Source of the DNA: Desulfuromusa kysingii
GTDB lineage: Bacteria > Desulfobacterota > Desulfuromonadia > Desulfuromonadales > Geopsychrobacteraceae
Assembly: GCF_900107645.1 (NCBI RefSeq)
Contig: NZ_FNQN01000001.1
Coordinates: 269,390-333,389, forward strand
Direction of reading: 5' to 3'
DNA: 64,000 bases
In this document: piece after piece, positions 52,570 to 61,231 of the stretch
How the letters are laid out: every line of letters begins with the position of its first letter
Numbering within the stretch: the first letter of the stretch is position 1
Program-made: the position numbers and the translations under genes
The notes under the pieces: generated by a model
Told to the model about the DNA's origin: nothing
The model's input: only the letters and a program-made list of their open reading frames with translations
Database searches by the model: none

Positions 52570-53016
52570 GTGAAAAAGTTTATTGTTTATGTTGTCTGTG
52601 TTTTTGTGACCGGCTTCTCTGCCTATTTTGTTTATGATGCCGTTTTGTCGTCTCGTTATGCGGGAACAGTGGGCCCTTATATCCAGAGAGTTTTACCCGA
52701 AATCTCTACGTGGAATCCAAATATAGCGCGACAATACATGGCCCCAGAGATTTTGAAAACAGTCACAGCCGCAGACTTGGACCATCTTATGGAGGCGCTG
52801 TCGAAAATCGGTTCACTGCAAAAAATTGGTAAGATGAGTTTTAAAAGTCAGTCGGAGGTTGATGATGTCGAGTTTGAAAAGCGTCCGCTGATCACTTATG
52901 AGGTTGATGCTCAATACTCAACCGGGGATACAAAGATAACCATCAGCCTACTTGATCGCAATGGTTCGTATGAACTCTATCATTTTAATTTTCAATCAAA
53001 GGCTTTGGCACCATAA
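52570..53016 (+). CDS. Single-span membrane-anchored protein of unknown function
   Basis: 148 residues from GTG 52570 (SD AAGGGG). One N-terminal helix (FIVYVVCVFVTGFSAYFVYDAVL) precedes a soluble domain of about 115 residues rich in beta/alpha segments (LMEALSKIGSLQKIGKMSFKSQSEVDD, YEVDAQYSTGDTKITISLLDRNGSYELYHFNF). It resembles small DUF4019-like or NTF2-type domains, but I cannot name it. It probably faces the periplasm. Confidence 0.6.
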   Translation: MKKFIVYVVCVFVTGFSAYFVYDAVLSSRYAGTVGPYIQRVLPEISTWNPNIARQYMAPEILKTVTAADLDHLMEALSKIGSLQKIGKMSFKSQSEVDDVEFEKRPLITYEVDAQYSTGDTKITISLLDRNGSYELYHFNFQSKALAP

Positions 53017-53033
53017 TATGAAGTGTGAATTTG

Positions 53034-53070
53034 AAACAGGGGCGTGGCAAATGCTTGCACGCCCCTGTTT
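53034..53070. terminator. Bidirectional terminator
   Basis: AAACAGGGGCGTG (53034-53046) pairs perfectly with CACGCCCCTGTTT (53058-53070). It lies between the convergent membrane-anchored protein gene and the universal stress protein gene. Confidence 0.75.
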
Positions 53071-53079
53071 ATGGTTAGA

Positions 53080-53568
53080 TTATTCTGGCAACGGGATAAC
53101 AAATACCGGTCGTTTCGATTTTTTCAGGAGCTTTTCAGCGGTACTTCCAAGGAACGCATGTTCAATCGCCCCTTTGCCATGGGTTCCCATGACAATCAAA
53201 TCGGCATCCAACTGCTTGGCGACCTCGAGAATTTTAACGACAGGGTGGCCAATGACCACTTCTGCTCCGGCAAAACGGGCTAAATCTTCAGGAAAGTCGG
53301 CAAGTTCCTTTTTGGCAAACTCTTCCAGATCGTGTGTCATTTCTTCTTTCGCTTTTTCCATATTTGTGTGTTCAAGGTCTTCCAGCTTGTTTTCGCCCAT
53401 CACCGCAGAAATATAACTACGCATGGATGAATCAACCTGAGGAAGAACGTGGAGCAGGTGAATTTTGGCATTATTCCGCCGACTAATCATGACAGCATGT
53501 TTAAAGGCATATTGGGAGTTGGGTGTCCGGTCACATGGAACAAGAATTGTTTTATAAAATGGGAGCAT
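53080..53568 (-). CDS. Universal stress protein, UspA family
   Basis: 162 residues. The start FYKTILVPCDRTPNSQYAFKHAVMI and the nucleotide-binding motif MGTHGKGAIEHAFLGSTAEKLLKKSKRPVFVIP (G-x2-G-x9-G-S/T) show an ATP-binding UspA domain. About 50 residues in the middle (HTNMEKAKEEMTHDLEEFAKKELADFPEDLARF) form a helical insert. It acts in stress survival. It is transcribed alone. Confidence 0.9.
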   Translation of the reverse strand: MLPFYKTILVPCDRTPNSQYAFKHAVMISRRNNAKIHLLHVLPQVDSSMRSYISAVMGENKLEDLEHTNMEKAKEEMTHDLEEFAKKELADFPEDLARFAGAEVVIGHPVVKILEVAKQLDADLIVMGTHGKGAIEHAFLGSTAEKLLKKSKRPVFVIPLPE

Positions 53569-53736
53569 CGTGGCACCTCGTAACGGGAAAAGGGTTGATA
53601 GTCTCGGTGACTATTCAACCTGTTTTTTTCTGTGATAAATATAATTTATTTATCAGCCTCTTGCGTTTACTCGAATGATATTAATGATCTAAGATCAGTC
53701 TTACTTTGAGCTTAACAAATTTTTCCGGAAAATACG

Positions 53737-54099
53737 ATGAGAAGAACATATAAACCGATAAAAAGCATAGAGATCGCCGATTTTTTAAATCATGGGGCTG
53801 CTATTGTTGATGTGCGGCGTGCCGAAGAGTGGCGATTGACTGGCGTGGTTGCTGGCAGTGAGTTGTTGACATTCTTTGATGCTCAGGGGCAAAGTCAACC
53901 GGAAGAATGGGTACAGCAACTGAATGCACGGGTTGCTGAAGAGCGACCTTTGATTCTCATTTGTCGCACCGGGCACCGAACTCGTTTGATCTGTGAATTC
54001 CTGATAGCAGCAACCTCTCGTCCTGATATTTATAATGTTACCGACGGAATCTTGGGCTGGTTGGCTGAAGGACTCCCTGTTGCCAGGGTCAGGGGATAG
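53737..54099 (+). CDS. Rhodanese-like domain protein
   Basis: 120 residues. The single rhodanese domain has AAIVDVRRAEEW and the active-site loop ICRTGHRT with the persulfide Cys. GILGWLAEGLPV closes the fold. It is cytosolic and would transfer sulfane sulfur. The radical SAM gene starts 10 bases after its stop, so the two are probably co-transcribed. Confidence 0.85.
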   Translation: MRRTYKPIKSIEIADFLNHGAAIVDVRRAEEWRLTGVVAGSELLTFFDAQGQSQPEEWVQQLNARVAEERPLILICRTGHRTRLICEFLIAATSRPDIYNVTDGILGWLAEGLPVARVRG

Positions 54100-54109
54100 C
54101 GACTTATTT

Positions 54110-55714
54110 ATGACCGATGTCCTGTTGATTCAACCTCCAGCATTGCTCCCCTCCGAACCTCCTCTCTCTCTGGCTGTTCTGTCTGCGGTGTTGCGTCAAG
54201 CCCATGTCGATGTCAAATCTCTGGATGCCAATCTGGAAAGCTATCTCTATCTGCTGGATTATCAACGTCTGATGGCGCGGGCCGGGGATCGACCAAAAAC
54301 CTCTGTGCGCCGCGCGTTGAAACACTTAGATGAGTCTTTGCGTTTCTTGCGTTCTCCTGCTGCAGCGACTTCTTTTTCCCGTTATAGTACGGCAGTCCGG
54401 CATCTGAATCTATTGCTGAGCCTGTGGACAGGCGGTGGAGATAATGAACGCTTAACTCTCGGTGACTATCAATATAATGGGCGTTCTGTCTTTAATCCTG
54501 ATGACCTGTACCTGTTCAGCAGCGGCAAACTTCAGACCCTGTTTCATGCCTATTTCGTCGCTGAACTATTCCCCCAAATCAAAGCTCATCAGCCCAAGAT
54601 TGTCGCCATCTCAATTAACTATCTGCATCAGGCTTTCGCTGCATTTGAATTGGCAGGGTTGCTCCGTCGGCAATATCCTCACCTGCAACTGGTGGCTGGT
54701 GGAGGACTGATAACTTCATGGCAGGAACCGCTGCAAAAACTTGATTATAGGTTGCCCCCTTTTGATCGTCTGGTGTTCGGCCCAGGAGAGGCCTCTCTTG
54801 TTCATTTAGCAAAAGGTTCTGCTCCTGAGGGCTATTATTTGAAGGATGTTGCCGATATCGGTTTTATCCCGGACTTTTCCTTTGCTGATTTCAGTCGCTA
54901 TTTAAGCCCGCAGCCCATTATCTCGGTGAGTGCTTCGCGGGGCTGTTACTGGCAAAAATGTTTATTCTGCCCTGAGGCAACGGCACCGGTGCATCCCTAT
55001 GACAGTTTGCCGCCACAGCAGTTTCCTGATGTGTTGTTGCAGTTATCAGCAAGGTACAAGGCGACAACCTTTCATCTGACAGACAATGCCATTCCTCCTA
55101 GTATTCTTCAGAGTTTGGTGCAGCGTAAAGCTGACTTGAAAGAGATTGCCTGGTTCGGATTTGTCCGCTTTGAATCTGTTTTGGCAGATCCTGAATTTGT
55201 CCAGCAACTCGCGCAAACAGGATGCCGGATGTTGCAACTGGGATTGGAAAGTGGTTCGCAAAAGGTCCTTGACCGGATGAGAAAAGGGGTCAGGCTGGAG
55301 ATGGCCGCGAAGATTTTAACCAATTTGTCTGCTGCCGGAATCAGCAGTTATATCTACATTATGCTGGGGACTCCGGGAGAAACTGAAGCAGATGCAGAGA
55401 TGACACTGAACTTTCTGGAAGAGCATGCAGAGAAAATTGGCTTTCTTAATATCTCCATAATGAACTTGCCGCGAGGTTCAGGATTACTCGAAGATCTGGA
55501 TTTATACGGGATCGACAGCTCGCAGCTGCAAGACGAAGAGAGTCCCCTTGGGCTCTATCATGAATTTCAATCAACAATCGGTTGGGATCGGGGAGCAGCA
55601 CGCAAGTTTTTGCAGCAACGGTTGTTGGGATCAGCTATTATCCGTCAGATGGTTAACCGCAATCCCCCCCTGTTCAGTTCTAGTCATGCTTGCTTCTTTA
55701 CTTCTTCGGATTAA
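54110..55714 (+). CDS. B12-binding-type radical SAM protein
   Basis: 534 residues from ATG 54110; the frame is open into the rhodanese gene. The N-terminal half resembles the cobalamin-binding region (VLLIQPPALLPSEPPLSLAVLSAVLRQAHVDVKSLDANLES; later SINYLHQAFAAFELAGLLRR). The radical SAM cysteines are GCYWQKCLFC, spaced C-x4-C-x2-C instead of the usual C-x3-C-x2-C. GLESGSQKVLDRMRKG follows. The substrate is unknown. Its linkage to a rhodanese suggests sulfur chemistry. The stop lies inside the convergent DUF1232 gene. Confidence 0.82.
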   Translation: MTDVLLIQPPALLPSEPPLSLAVLSAVLRQAHVDVKSLDANLESYLYLLDYQRLMARAGDRPKTSVRRALKHLDESLRFLRSPAAATSFSRYSTAVRHLNLLLSLWTGGGDNERLTLGDYQYNGRSVFNPDDLYLFSSGKLQTLFHAYFVAELFPQIKAHQPKIVAISINYLHQAFAAFELAGLLRRQYPHLQLVAGGGLITSWQEPLQKLDYRLPPFDRLVFGPGEASLVHLAKGSAPEGYYLKDVADIGFIPDFSFADFSRYLSPQPIISVSASRGCYWQKCLFCPEATAPVHPYDSLPPQQFPDVLLQLSARYKATTFHLTDNAIPPSILQSLVQRKADLKEIAWFGFVRFESVLADPEFVQQLAQTGCRMLQLGLESGSQKVLDRMRKGVRLEMAAKILTNLSAAGISSYIYIMLGTPGETEADAEMTLNFLEEHAEKIGFLNISIMNLPRGSGLLEDLDLYGIDSSQLQDEESPLGLYHEFQSTIGWDRGAARKFLQQRLLGSAIIRQMVNRNPPLFSSSHACFFTSSD

Positions 55715-55898
55715 AAATATCTGGAAGCTCATAACCGAAATACCGTAAGCACATCAGCAGAAGAGTGACAGCGGCAGCTTCATCCAGATTGCCGATAAGG
55801 GGAAGATTATCGGGAATGAGTTCGAAGACTCCAGCGGTTGGATTTAACAGATAGAGGATAGAGAGCAACCCCAGCAGCAAAACACCCATTTTTTTCAT
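55698..55898 (-). CDS. DUF1232 (YkvA-like) small membrane protein
   Basis: 66 residues from ATG 55898, which has AAGGGA 8 bases upstream. It contains LLSILYLLNPTAGVFELIPDNLPLIGNLDEAAAVTLLL, the DUF1232 core with P-D-x-x-P-x-x-G-x-x-D-E. Two short hydrophobic segments are present. Function is unknown. The last codons overlap the radical SAM gene by 17 bases in convergent orientation. Confidence 0.8.
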   Translation of the reverse strand: MKKMGVLLLGLLSILYLLNPTAGVFELIPDNLPLIGNLDEAAAVTLLLMCLRYFGYELPDIFNPKK

Positions 55899-56077
55899 GA
55901 TGAACATCCCTTGGTTAGAATCACAGAGTTGCTCCAGCATAACACAGGATGATGGCTTGTCAGTCGCGGACTGAGTCAAAATCCAGTTTCAATAAAACAG
56001 AGTCAATCTCGTCTTAATGTGCCTCCCTGTGATAAAATGACCTTATGTAAATAACTTGCAAGCAGGAGTGACGAGCT

Positions 56078-56575
56078 ATGAAAAAATTATTATTTATTGT
56101 GTTGACCGTATGTGTTGGGCTGATTTTCTCCGGTTGTCAAACGACAACATCTTACTACCTTGGTGCAAAAGCTGATGCCGAGGGGGTTGTCAGCTTGGTG
56201 ACGGTACCGGAGGGGACACAACAGTGGCAGGACTTGAATGTCACGGTTGATTATGACTTAAACCGCAATGGTGACAATCTGGGCATCAAAGGGAGCCTTA
56301 CTTTTTCTAATAGCCCACAGATGAATTTTACGGCAGTTCGGGATTTAAAATTAAAGTTATTCCTTTTGGACCAGGATATGCGGGTCGTCGATTACTTTGA
56401 TATTGCCCGGACACTTGGTCATGACTTGGAAGGTCAGACCCCGTTTTCTCAAGAGGTGCAACTTAAAGCTGGGGTTGTGGCTATGACGTTTGGCTATGAA
56501 GGGTTTTTTGTTGACAGTGATTCTGAAGGCTCCTCATCGGAAACGGTTTGGAAATTGCCGAAACGGTCTGAGTAA
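56078..56575 (+). CDS. Lipoprotein of unknown function
   Basis: 165 residues with a lipoprotein signal peptide and lipobox IFSGC, so Cys 20 is lipidated. The rest is a beta-rich domain (GIKGSLTFSNSPQMNFTAVRDLKLKLFLLDQDMRVVDYFDI). It is probably anchored in the inner leaflet of the outer membrane. I do not recognise the family. A terminator follows. Confidence 0.65.
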   Translation: MKKLLFIVLTVCVGLIFSGCQTTTSYYLGAKADAEGVVSLVTVPEGTQQWQDLNVTVDYDLNRNGDNLGIKGSLTFSNSPQMNFTAVRDLKLKLFLLDQDMRVVDYFDIARTLGHDLEGQTPFSQEVQLKAGVVAMTFGYEGFFVDSDSEGSSSETVWKLPKRSE

Positions 56576-56589
56576 CTAAAAATGGACAG

Positions 56590-56622
56590 TTCGGGCAGCC
56601 AATCGGTTGCCCGAATTATTTT
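56590..56622 (+). terminator. Terminator after the lipoprotein gene
   Basis: TTCGGGCA (56590-56597) pairs with TGCCCGAA (56608-56615), and TTATTTT follows. It is a good intrinsic terminator. Confidence 0.75.
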
Positions 56623-56734
56623 GCTATTCGGCCGCTATTATCGCTTTTGACAAGCTATGCAAATCATAAACAGCATGCTACCATCGCCTCCCTTTAAATG
56701 AATCCTCAATCTTTGTACGGAATAGAGTTGACCA

Positions 56735-59017
56735 ATGACAATGTTTAATCTTGCACAGCTATTATTTGAAGAGACCGGTCTACAACAGAACCAGATTAAA
56801 GCCACTGTAGCGCTTTTGGAAGAGGGGGCGACCGTCCCTTTTATTGCCCGTTACCGCAAAGAGGTGACCGGGGAATTGGATGAAGTGCAGATCCGTCAGT
56901 TGCAGGAACGGCTGATTTACTTCAAAGAGTTGCAGGAACGCCGCGAAGTGATTCTGAAATCGGTTGAGGAGCAAGGCAAGCTGACAGTTGAATTACGCGA
57001 TAAAATTACAGCGTGTCGACAAAAAACTGAACTGGAAGATCTCTATCTTCCCTACAAACCCAAACGTCGTACCAAGGCTACAATTGCCAAAGAGAGAGGT
57101 CTTGAACCCCTAGCCGAGCAACTTTTCCACGCTGTGACCGCTGGCCCGGAAATCGAATCTTTGGCTCTTCCTTATATTAATCCGGAACTTGAAGTTCTTG
57201 ATACTACAAGCGCCTTGGCAGGTGCGGGACATATTCTAGCAGAACAGTTTGCTGACAGTGCGGAGGGGCGGGCTGTTGTCCGTGAACTGACTTGGCAACA
57301 AGGGGTATTCTGTTCGCAACCGGCTCGCGGTAAGGCTGGAACCGTTAGCAAGTATGAGATGTACTATGATTTTAGCGAACCTTTACGGCTGGTCCCTTCT
57401 CATCGCATGCTCGCGATGCGCCGAGGAGAAAAAGAAGATATTCTTCGGCTATCGATTCAAGCTCCTGAAGAGGAGATCCTCGCCCGCCTCAGTCAGTTGC
57501 TGATACCACAAGCAAACCCTTATCATCCTTGGTTACGATCGGTGATTGATGATGCTTACCAGCGACTGTTGGCACCGTCAATAGAAGTTGAACTGCGCTT
57601 GCAAGCGAAAAAAAGTGCTGATACTGAGGCGATCCGGGTTTTTGCCGAAAATTTACGCAACCTGTTGTTGGCGGCTCCCGCTGGGAGTTTTCGGGTTCTG
57701 GGCGTCGACCCTGGATTACGCACCGGATCAAAGCTGGCGGTTGTCGATGAGACCGGCCGTTTTCTTGAGCATGTCACTATTTATCCCCACACAGGACGGG
57801 GAAGGGCTGAAGAAGGGCAACGGGAATTGTTACGTCTGCTTGCAGCACATCAAGTGCAGATGATAGCGATTGGTAACGGCACTGCCGGACGGGAGATGGA
57901 GCAATTTGTCCGCCAGAGCTTAAAGTCACAGGGACAAAAATTGCCTGTGGTGATGGTCAGCGAAGCGGGGGCGAGCGTCTATTCGGCTTCTGATATCGCC
58001 CGTGAGGAATTTCCCGATCTCGATTTGACTATACGGGGGGCGATCTCCATCGCGCGGCGGTTGCAAGATCCCCTCGCGGAATTGGTCAAGGTCGATCCCA
58101 AGAGTATCGGCGTTGGTCAGTATCAGCATGATGTCAGCCAGACTGCTTTGAAAAAGTCGTTGGATGAAGTTGTTGAGACCTGCGTCAATTATGTCGGTGT
58201 TGATCTCAATACGGCGAGCTGGGCGCTCCTGGGTTTTGTTTCTGGTATCAGTGCTTCGCAGGCTAAAGCGATCATTCAGTATCGCAATGAAAATGGGATG
58301 TTTCAGCAGAGAAAGGATCTCTTGAACGTCCCCCGTTTTGGTAAGAAAGCCTTTGAACAAGCTGCGGGGTTTTTACGTATTCGTGGTGCCCAACAACCTC
58401 TGGATAACACCGCTGTTCATCCTGAACGTTATCAACTGGTTGAGAAAATGGCTGCAGATGCTGGTGTTGAGTTGCCGGCACTGATCGCAGATGCGGCACT
58501 GCTGGATTCTATTGATCTCAACCGTTATCTGGCCGATGACGTCGGACTCCCCACTTTACGAGATATCATCAGCGAACTGAAAAAACCGGGTCGCGATCCA
58601 CGGGAGTCGTTTGTTTCCACCAGCTTCCGTGAGGATGTCATGGAGATGAATGATCTTAAGGAAGGGATGGTTCTGAATGGTGTGGTGACCAATGTGGCTG
58701 CTTTTGGTGCGTTTGTTGATATTGGTGTGCATCAGGATGGTTTAGTTCACGTTAGCCAACTTGCTGACCGCTTTGTCAAAGATCCCAATGAAGTGGTTAA
58801 GGTGGGGCAGCAGGTTCAGGTTCGGGTGCTGGAAGTTGATGTTCAACGTAAGAGAATTGCCTTAACGATGCGTAGTGGCGAAGTAAAACCGCAAGCAAAG
58901 AAGGAGCAACGAGGGGCTAAAAAGGTAAAAACAACGAAACAAGCTCCCCGAGAAAATACCCAGACTGATCTTGCCGCTGCGTTGCTGAAGTCAGGCTTCA
59001 GGGTGAAAAAAAGTTAG
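56735..59017 (+). CDS. tex: Tex family RNA-binding transcription accessory protein
   Basis: A 760-residue Tex. Order: N-terminal helical region (PFIARYRKEVTGELDEVQIRQL), YqgF/RuvX-like domain (FRVLGVDPGLRTGSKLAVVDETG), helix-hairpin-helix region (ASQAKAIIQYRNENGMFQQRKDLLNVPRFGKKAFEQAAGFLRI) and S1 domain (KEGMVLNGVVTNVAAFGAFVDIGVHQDGLVHVSQLA) with a basic tail. It binds RNA and nucleic acids in the transcription machinery. Length and domain order are normal for the family. Confidence 0.95.
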   Translation: MTMFNLAQLLFEETGLQQNQIKATVALLEEGATVPFIARYRKEVTGELDEVQIRQLQERLIYFKELQERREVILKSVEEQGKLTVELRDKITACRQKTELEDLYLPYKPKRRTKATIAKERGLEPLAEQLFHAVTAGPEIESLALPYINPELEVLDTTSALAGAGHILAEQFADSAEGRAVVRELTWQQGVFCSQPARGKAGTVSKYEMYYDFSEPLRLVPSHRMLAMRRGEKEDILRLSIQAPEEEILARLSQLLIPQANPYHPWLRSVIDDAYQRLLAPSIEVELRLQAKKSADTEAIRVFAENLRNLLLAAPAGSFRVLGVDPGLRTGSKLAVVDETGRFLEHVTIYPHTGRGRAEEGQRELLRLLAAHQVQMIAIGNGTAGREMEQFVRQSLKSQGQKLPVVMVSEAGASVYSASDIAREEFPDLDLTIRGAISIARRLQDPLAELVKVDPKSIGVGQYQHDVSQTALKKSLDEVVETCVNYVGVDLNTASWALLGFVSGISASQAKAIIQYRNENGMFQQRKDLLNVPRFGKKAFEQAAGFLRIRGAQQPLDNTAVHPERYQLVEKMAADAGVELPALIADAALLDSIDLNRYLADDVGLPTLRDIISELKKPGRDPRESFVSTSFREDVMEMNDLKEGMVLNGVVTNVAAFGAFVDIGVHQDGLVHVSQLADRFVKDPNEVVKVGQQVQVRVLEVDVQRKRIALTMRSGEVKPQAKKEQRGAKKVKTTKQAPRENTQTDLAAALLKSGFRVKKS

Positions 59018-59157
59018 TCCGGGTGTTGATGGCCGTCGTTGGACATTCAACGGTCGGGGAGGATAGCCCTTATTTATGTTGATCTCTGTTGCTTTTTCGA
59101 GGTGAATTGTTTATATGTCCACTGCATCTGCACCCTCTAAAGCTTGGAATGACGAGA

Positions 59158-59751
59158 ATGTTCACCCTCTTTATCAATGTTTTTCTGAAGATGTTCATAC
59201 TGCTGACCCCCTTTTTTGTCCTCTCTGCCTTTTTGTCGCTCACCAAAGACGTTCTACAATCTGAACGGCAAAGAATCGCGCTTAAAGTCACTTTTTCGGT
59301 CATCCTGACCTGCTTTGCACTGTTTTTATTTGGCAGGTATATTTTCGCTTTATTCGGAATTACCCTCGACGCCTTCCGGATCGGCGCCGGAACGATTCTC
59401 TTTTTATCTGCTGTATCGATGATTCAAGGTAATGCGAGTGTTTCTCATCAGGGAGCCAAAGAAGATGTTGCTGTGGTTCCTTTGGCGATCCCAATTACGG
59501 TAGGTCCCGGAACGATTGGTGCTTTATTGGTGATGGGCGCTGGCCTTAAAACTGTGCCTGAAAAAATTATCGCCAGCCTGGGATTGCTTTGTGCTGTGCT
59601 TGCCGTTGGCGGTTTGCTCATCATTGCCGGTCGTTTGGAAAAAATTCTCGGTCAGCAGGGGTTGTCGATCCTGACCAAGCTGACGGGGTTATTTGTGTCC
59701 GCTATCGCAGCGCAGATATTCTTCACCGGTCTGAAAAACTTTCTCGGTTGA
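59158..59751 (+). CDS. MarC/UPF0056-family membrane protein
   Basis: About 197 residues from ATG 59158; an ATG at 59149 is also possible. Six TM segments cover it. The family motif PLAIPITVGPGTIGALLVMGA is present, as is FRIGAGTILFLSAVSMIQG. MarC proteins are inner-membrane proteins of uncertain function. It converges on the selenoprotein gene downstream. Confidence 0.85.
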   Translation: MFTLFINVFLKMFILLTPFFVLSAFLSLTKDVLQSERQRIALKVTFSVILTCFALFLFGRYIFALFGITLDAFRIGAGTILFLSAVSMIQGNASVSHQGAKEDVAVVPLAIPITVGPGTIGALLVMGAGLKTVPEKIIASLGLLCAVLAVGGLLIIAGRLEKILGQQGLSILTKLTGLFVSAIAAQIFFTGLKNFLG

Positions 59752-59783
59752 GGCCGGAGAGACAGATTTGCATCGTTCCAGCC

Positions 59784-60122
59784 TTATTGAAATTTCTCCG
59801 CATAAAGCTCTGGATTGAATCCAACGATGAACTGATCATTGAGCTGCAATGTCGGAGCGCGTAAGTTACCGCTGGGACCCATGACAACCTTGAGAATCGC
59901 TGCCTTTTCATCTGTCTCCGGGTGAAAGTGGATAACTTTTTTTCCTTTGGCAACGCTGATGACTGTTGCTGCTTTGATGATATCCCAAGCCGATTGTTCC
60001 TCTATCCTGTTTTTACGCGCATCCAGAACTTCGCTGATGGTGATCTGTTCCTTCTCAAGAAACTCTTGAGCATTTTTACACGACGCTCATCCTTTACGTA
60101 GATATGCCCATACAATATTCAT
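59784..60122 (-). CDS. ArsC/Spx-like selenoprotein (U-x-x-C), UGA read through
   Basis: One frame runs from ATG 60122 (SD GGAGA) to TAA at 59784, interrupted by a single TGA at 60087-60089, codon 12. The context is LRKG-U-ASCKNAQEFLE, which aligns with the C-x-x-C of ArsC/Spx thioredoxin-fold proteins, so U12-A-S-C15 is the redox pair. The rest is a clean ArsC-like domain (ISEVLDARKNRIEEQSAW, GPSGNLRAPTLQLNDQFIVGFNPELY). The product is 112 residues with Sec. A SECIS-like hairpin follows the UGA. A conventional gene call would miss it or start after the UGA. Probable role: oxidoreductase or reductase. Confidence 0.87.
60054..60070 (-). promoter_or_regulatory. Bacterial SECIS-like hairpin of the ArsC-like selenoprotein
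   Basis: CTCAAG-AGTTT-CTTGAG forms a perfect stem (a seventh pair A-T closes it to a 3-base loop). It begins 16 bases after the TGA codon and has a G in the loop. The loop AGUU is shared with the peroxiredoxin SECIS. Confidence 0.75.
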
Positions 60123-60204
60123 GTGTTCTCCTTGACTGAGGCAAATAGGTCCATTTTCCCCGCACCTTGATGCTCATAGCTATTTCTTGAAACAGACAAT
60201 TCCC

Positions 60205-61089
60205 TTATTTTAACAGGAACTTGCCGACCCAGTTTTTTGAAAATTGGTATGCAGTCCGGCCGCAACGTTTAGTTTTTTCATTGGCCCATTTGATGGCCGC
60301 ACGTTCGAGGTCATCATTCCATGGAATCTCCTGACCAAGTTGTTTACTCCAGCGTTCAGTACAGAGTTTGACCGCATCAAGGTAGCGCTCTTGAGTAAAT
60401 ACATGAAATGGAACCCAAAGGCCGAAACGATCGGAAAGAGAGCTTTTTTCTTCCTGCACTTCACTCTGTTGCAACTCACCTTTTACATATTTTCCCCCAA
60501 TGTGATCACTTTCATATTCAGGGAGCAGATAGCGGCGATTGGAGGTGACATAGATCAGGACATTCTCAGGGGCGGAATAAACCGAACCATCGAGAGCACT
60601 TTTTAGCATCTTATAGGTCAGTTCGCCCATCTCAAAGGTGAGATCATCACAAAGCATGATAAACCGATAGGGTTGATTTTCTACCGCAGTAAAAATCTCT
60701 GATATATAGATGAGGTCCTCCTTTTCAACCTGAATAACACGTAATCCTTGTTCCCCGTATTGGTTGAGTAAGGCCTTAACAATCGATGATTTTCCCGTTC
60801 CACGTGAGCCCCAGAGGAGCGCATTGTTGGCTGGTAATCCTTGCAAAAACTGACGGGTGTTATTGACCATTACCGCTTTTTGATCGTCGACACCAAGGAG
60901 CTCATCAAGTTTGGTCGTGTCAGTCATTTTTACCGGTTCAAGGAATCCTGAAAAAGAGTGTCTCCGCCAATTGGCTGCATAACAAGTTGACCAGTTTATG
61001 GGCTTGACCGCTTTAGGGAGCAGCATTTCGACAGAGCTGAGTACTCGTTCGAGTTGTTCAATGACTTCAGGCTTCAGGTTGATCATCAA
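60205..61089 (-). CDS. DUF815 AAA-type ATPase
   Basis: A 294-residue protein with Walker A LLWGSRGTGKSSIVKALL, a Walker B-like FIMLCDDLTFE, the YKMLKSALDGSV motif and VLIYVTSNRRYLLPEY (sensor). DUF815 proteins are single-domain AAA ATPases of uncertain function. N-terminal residues 1-60 form a helical lead. It is transcribed alone. Confidence 0.85.
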   Translation of the reverse strand: MMINLKPEVIEQLERVLSSVEMLLPKAVKPINWSTCYAANWRRHSFSGFLEPVKMTDTTKLDELLGVDDQKAVMVNNTRQFLQGLPANNALLWGSRGTGKSSIVKALLNQYGEQGLRVIQVEKEDLIYISEIFTAVENQPYRFIMLCDDLTFEMGELTYKMLKSALDGSVYSAPENVLIYVTSNRRYLLPEYESDHIGGKYVKGELQQSEVQEEKSSLSDRFGLWVPFHVFTQERYLDAVKLCTERWSKQLGQEIPWNDDLERAAIKWANEKTKRCGRTAYQFSKNWVGKFLLK

Positions 61090-61180
61090 GAATCTCTCTT
61101 TCCTATCTGGGACGTTATACGAAAATTTTCAAAATTATTCGAGGGGGTGACCCCTTATTGGTGATTGCTTGTTCGGGTAC

Positions 61181-61208
61181 AAAAAAGGCGCCGCAATGGA
61201 CGCCCTTT
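61181..61208. terminator. Terminator of dapL
   Basis: An imperfect GC-rich stem (AAAAAAGGCGCC ... GACGCCCTTT) lies 24 bases past the dapL stop. On the minus strand it is followed by TTTTTT. Confidence 0.55.
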
Positions 61209-61231
61209 CAGTTGGTCTATAAAGAAGGAGA

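Noticed and set aside
59723-59953. A 76-residue minus-strand open frame as a gene
   Set aside because: It is an out-of-frame shadow of the ArsC-like selenoprotein gene, whose true frame is interrupted only by UGA.
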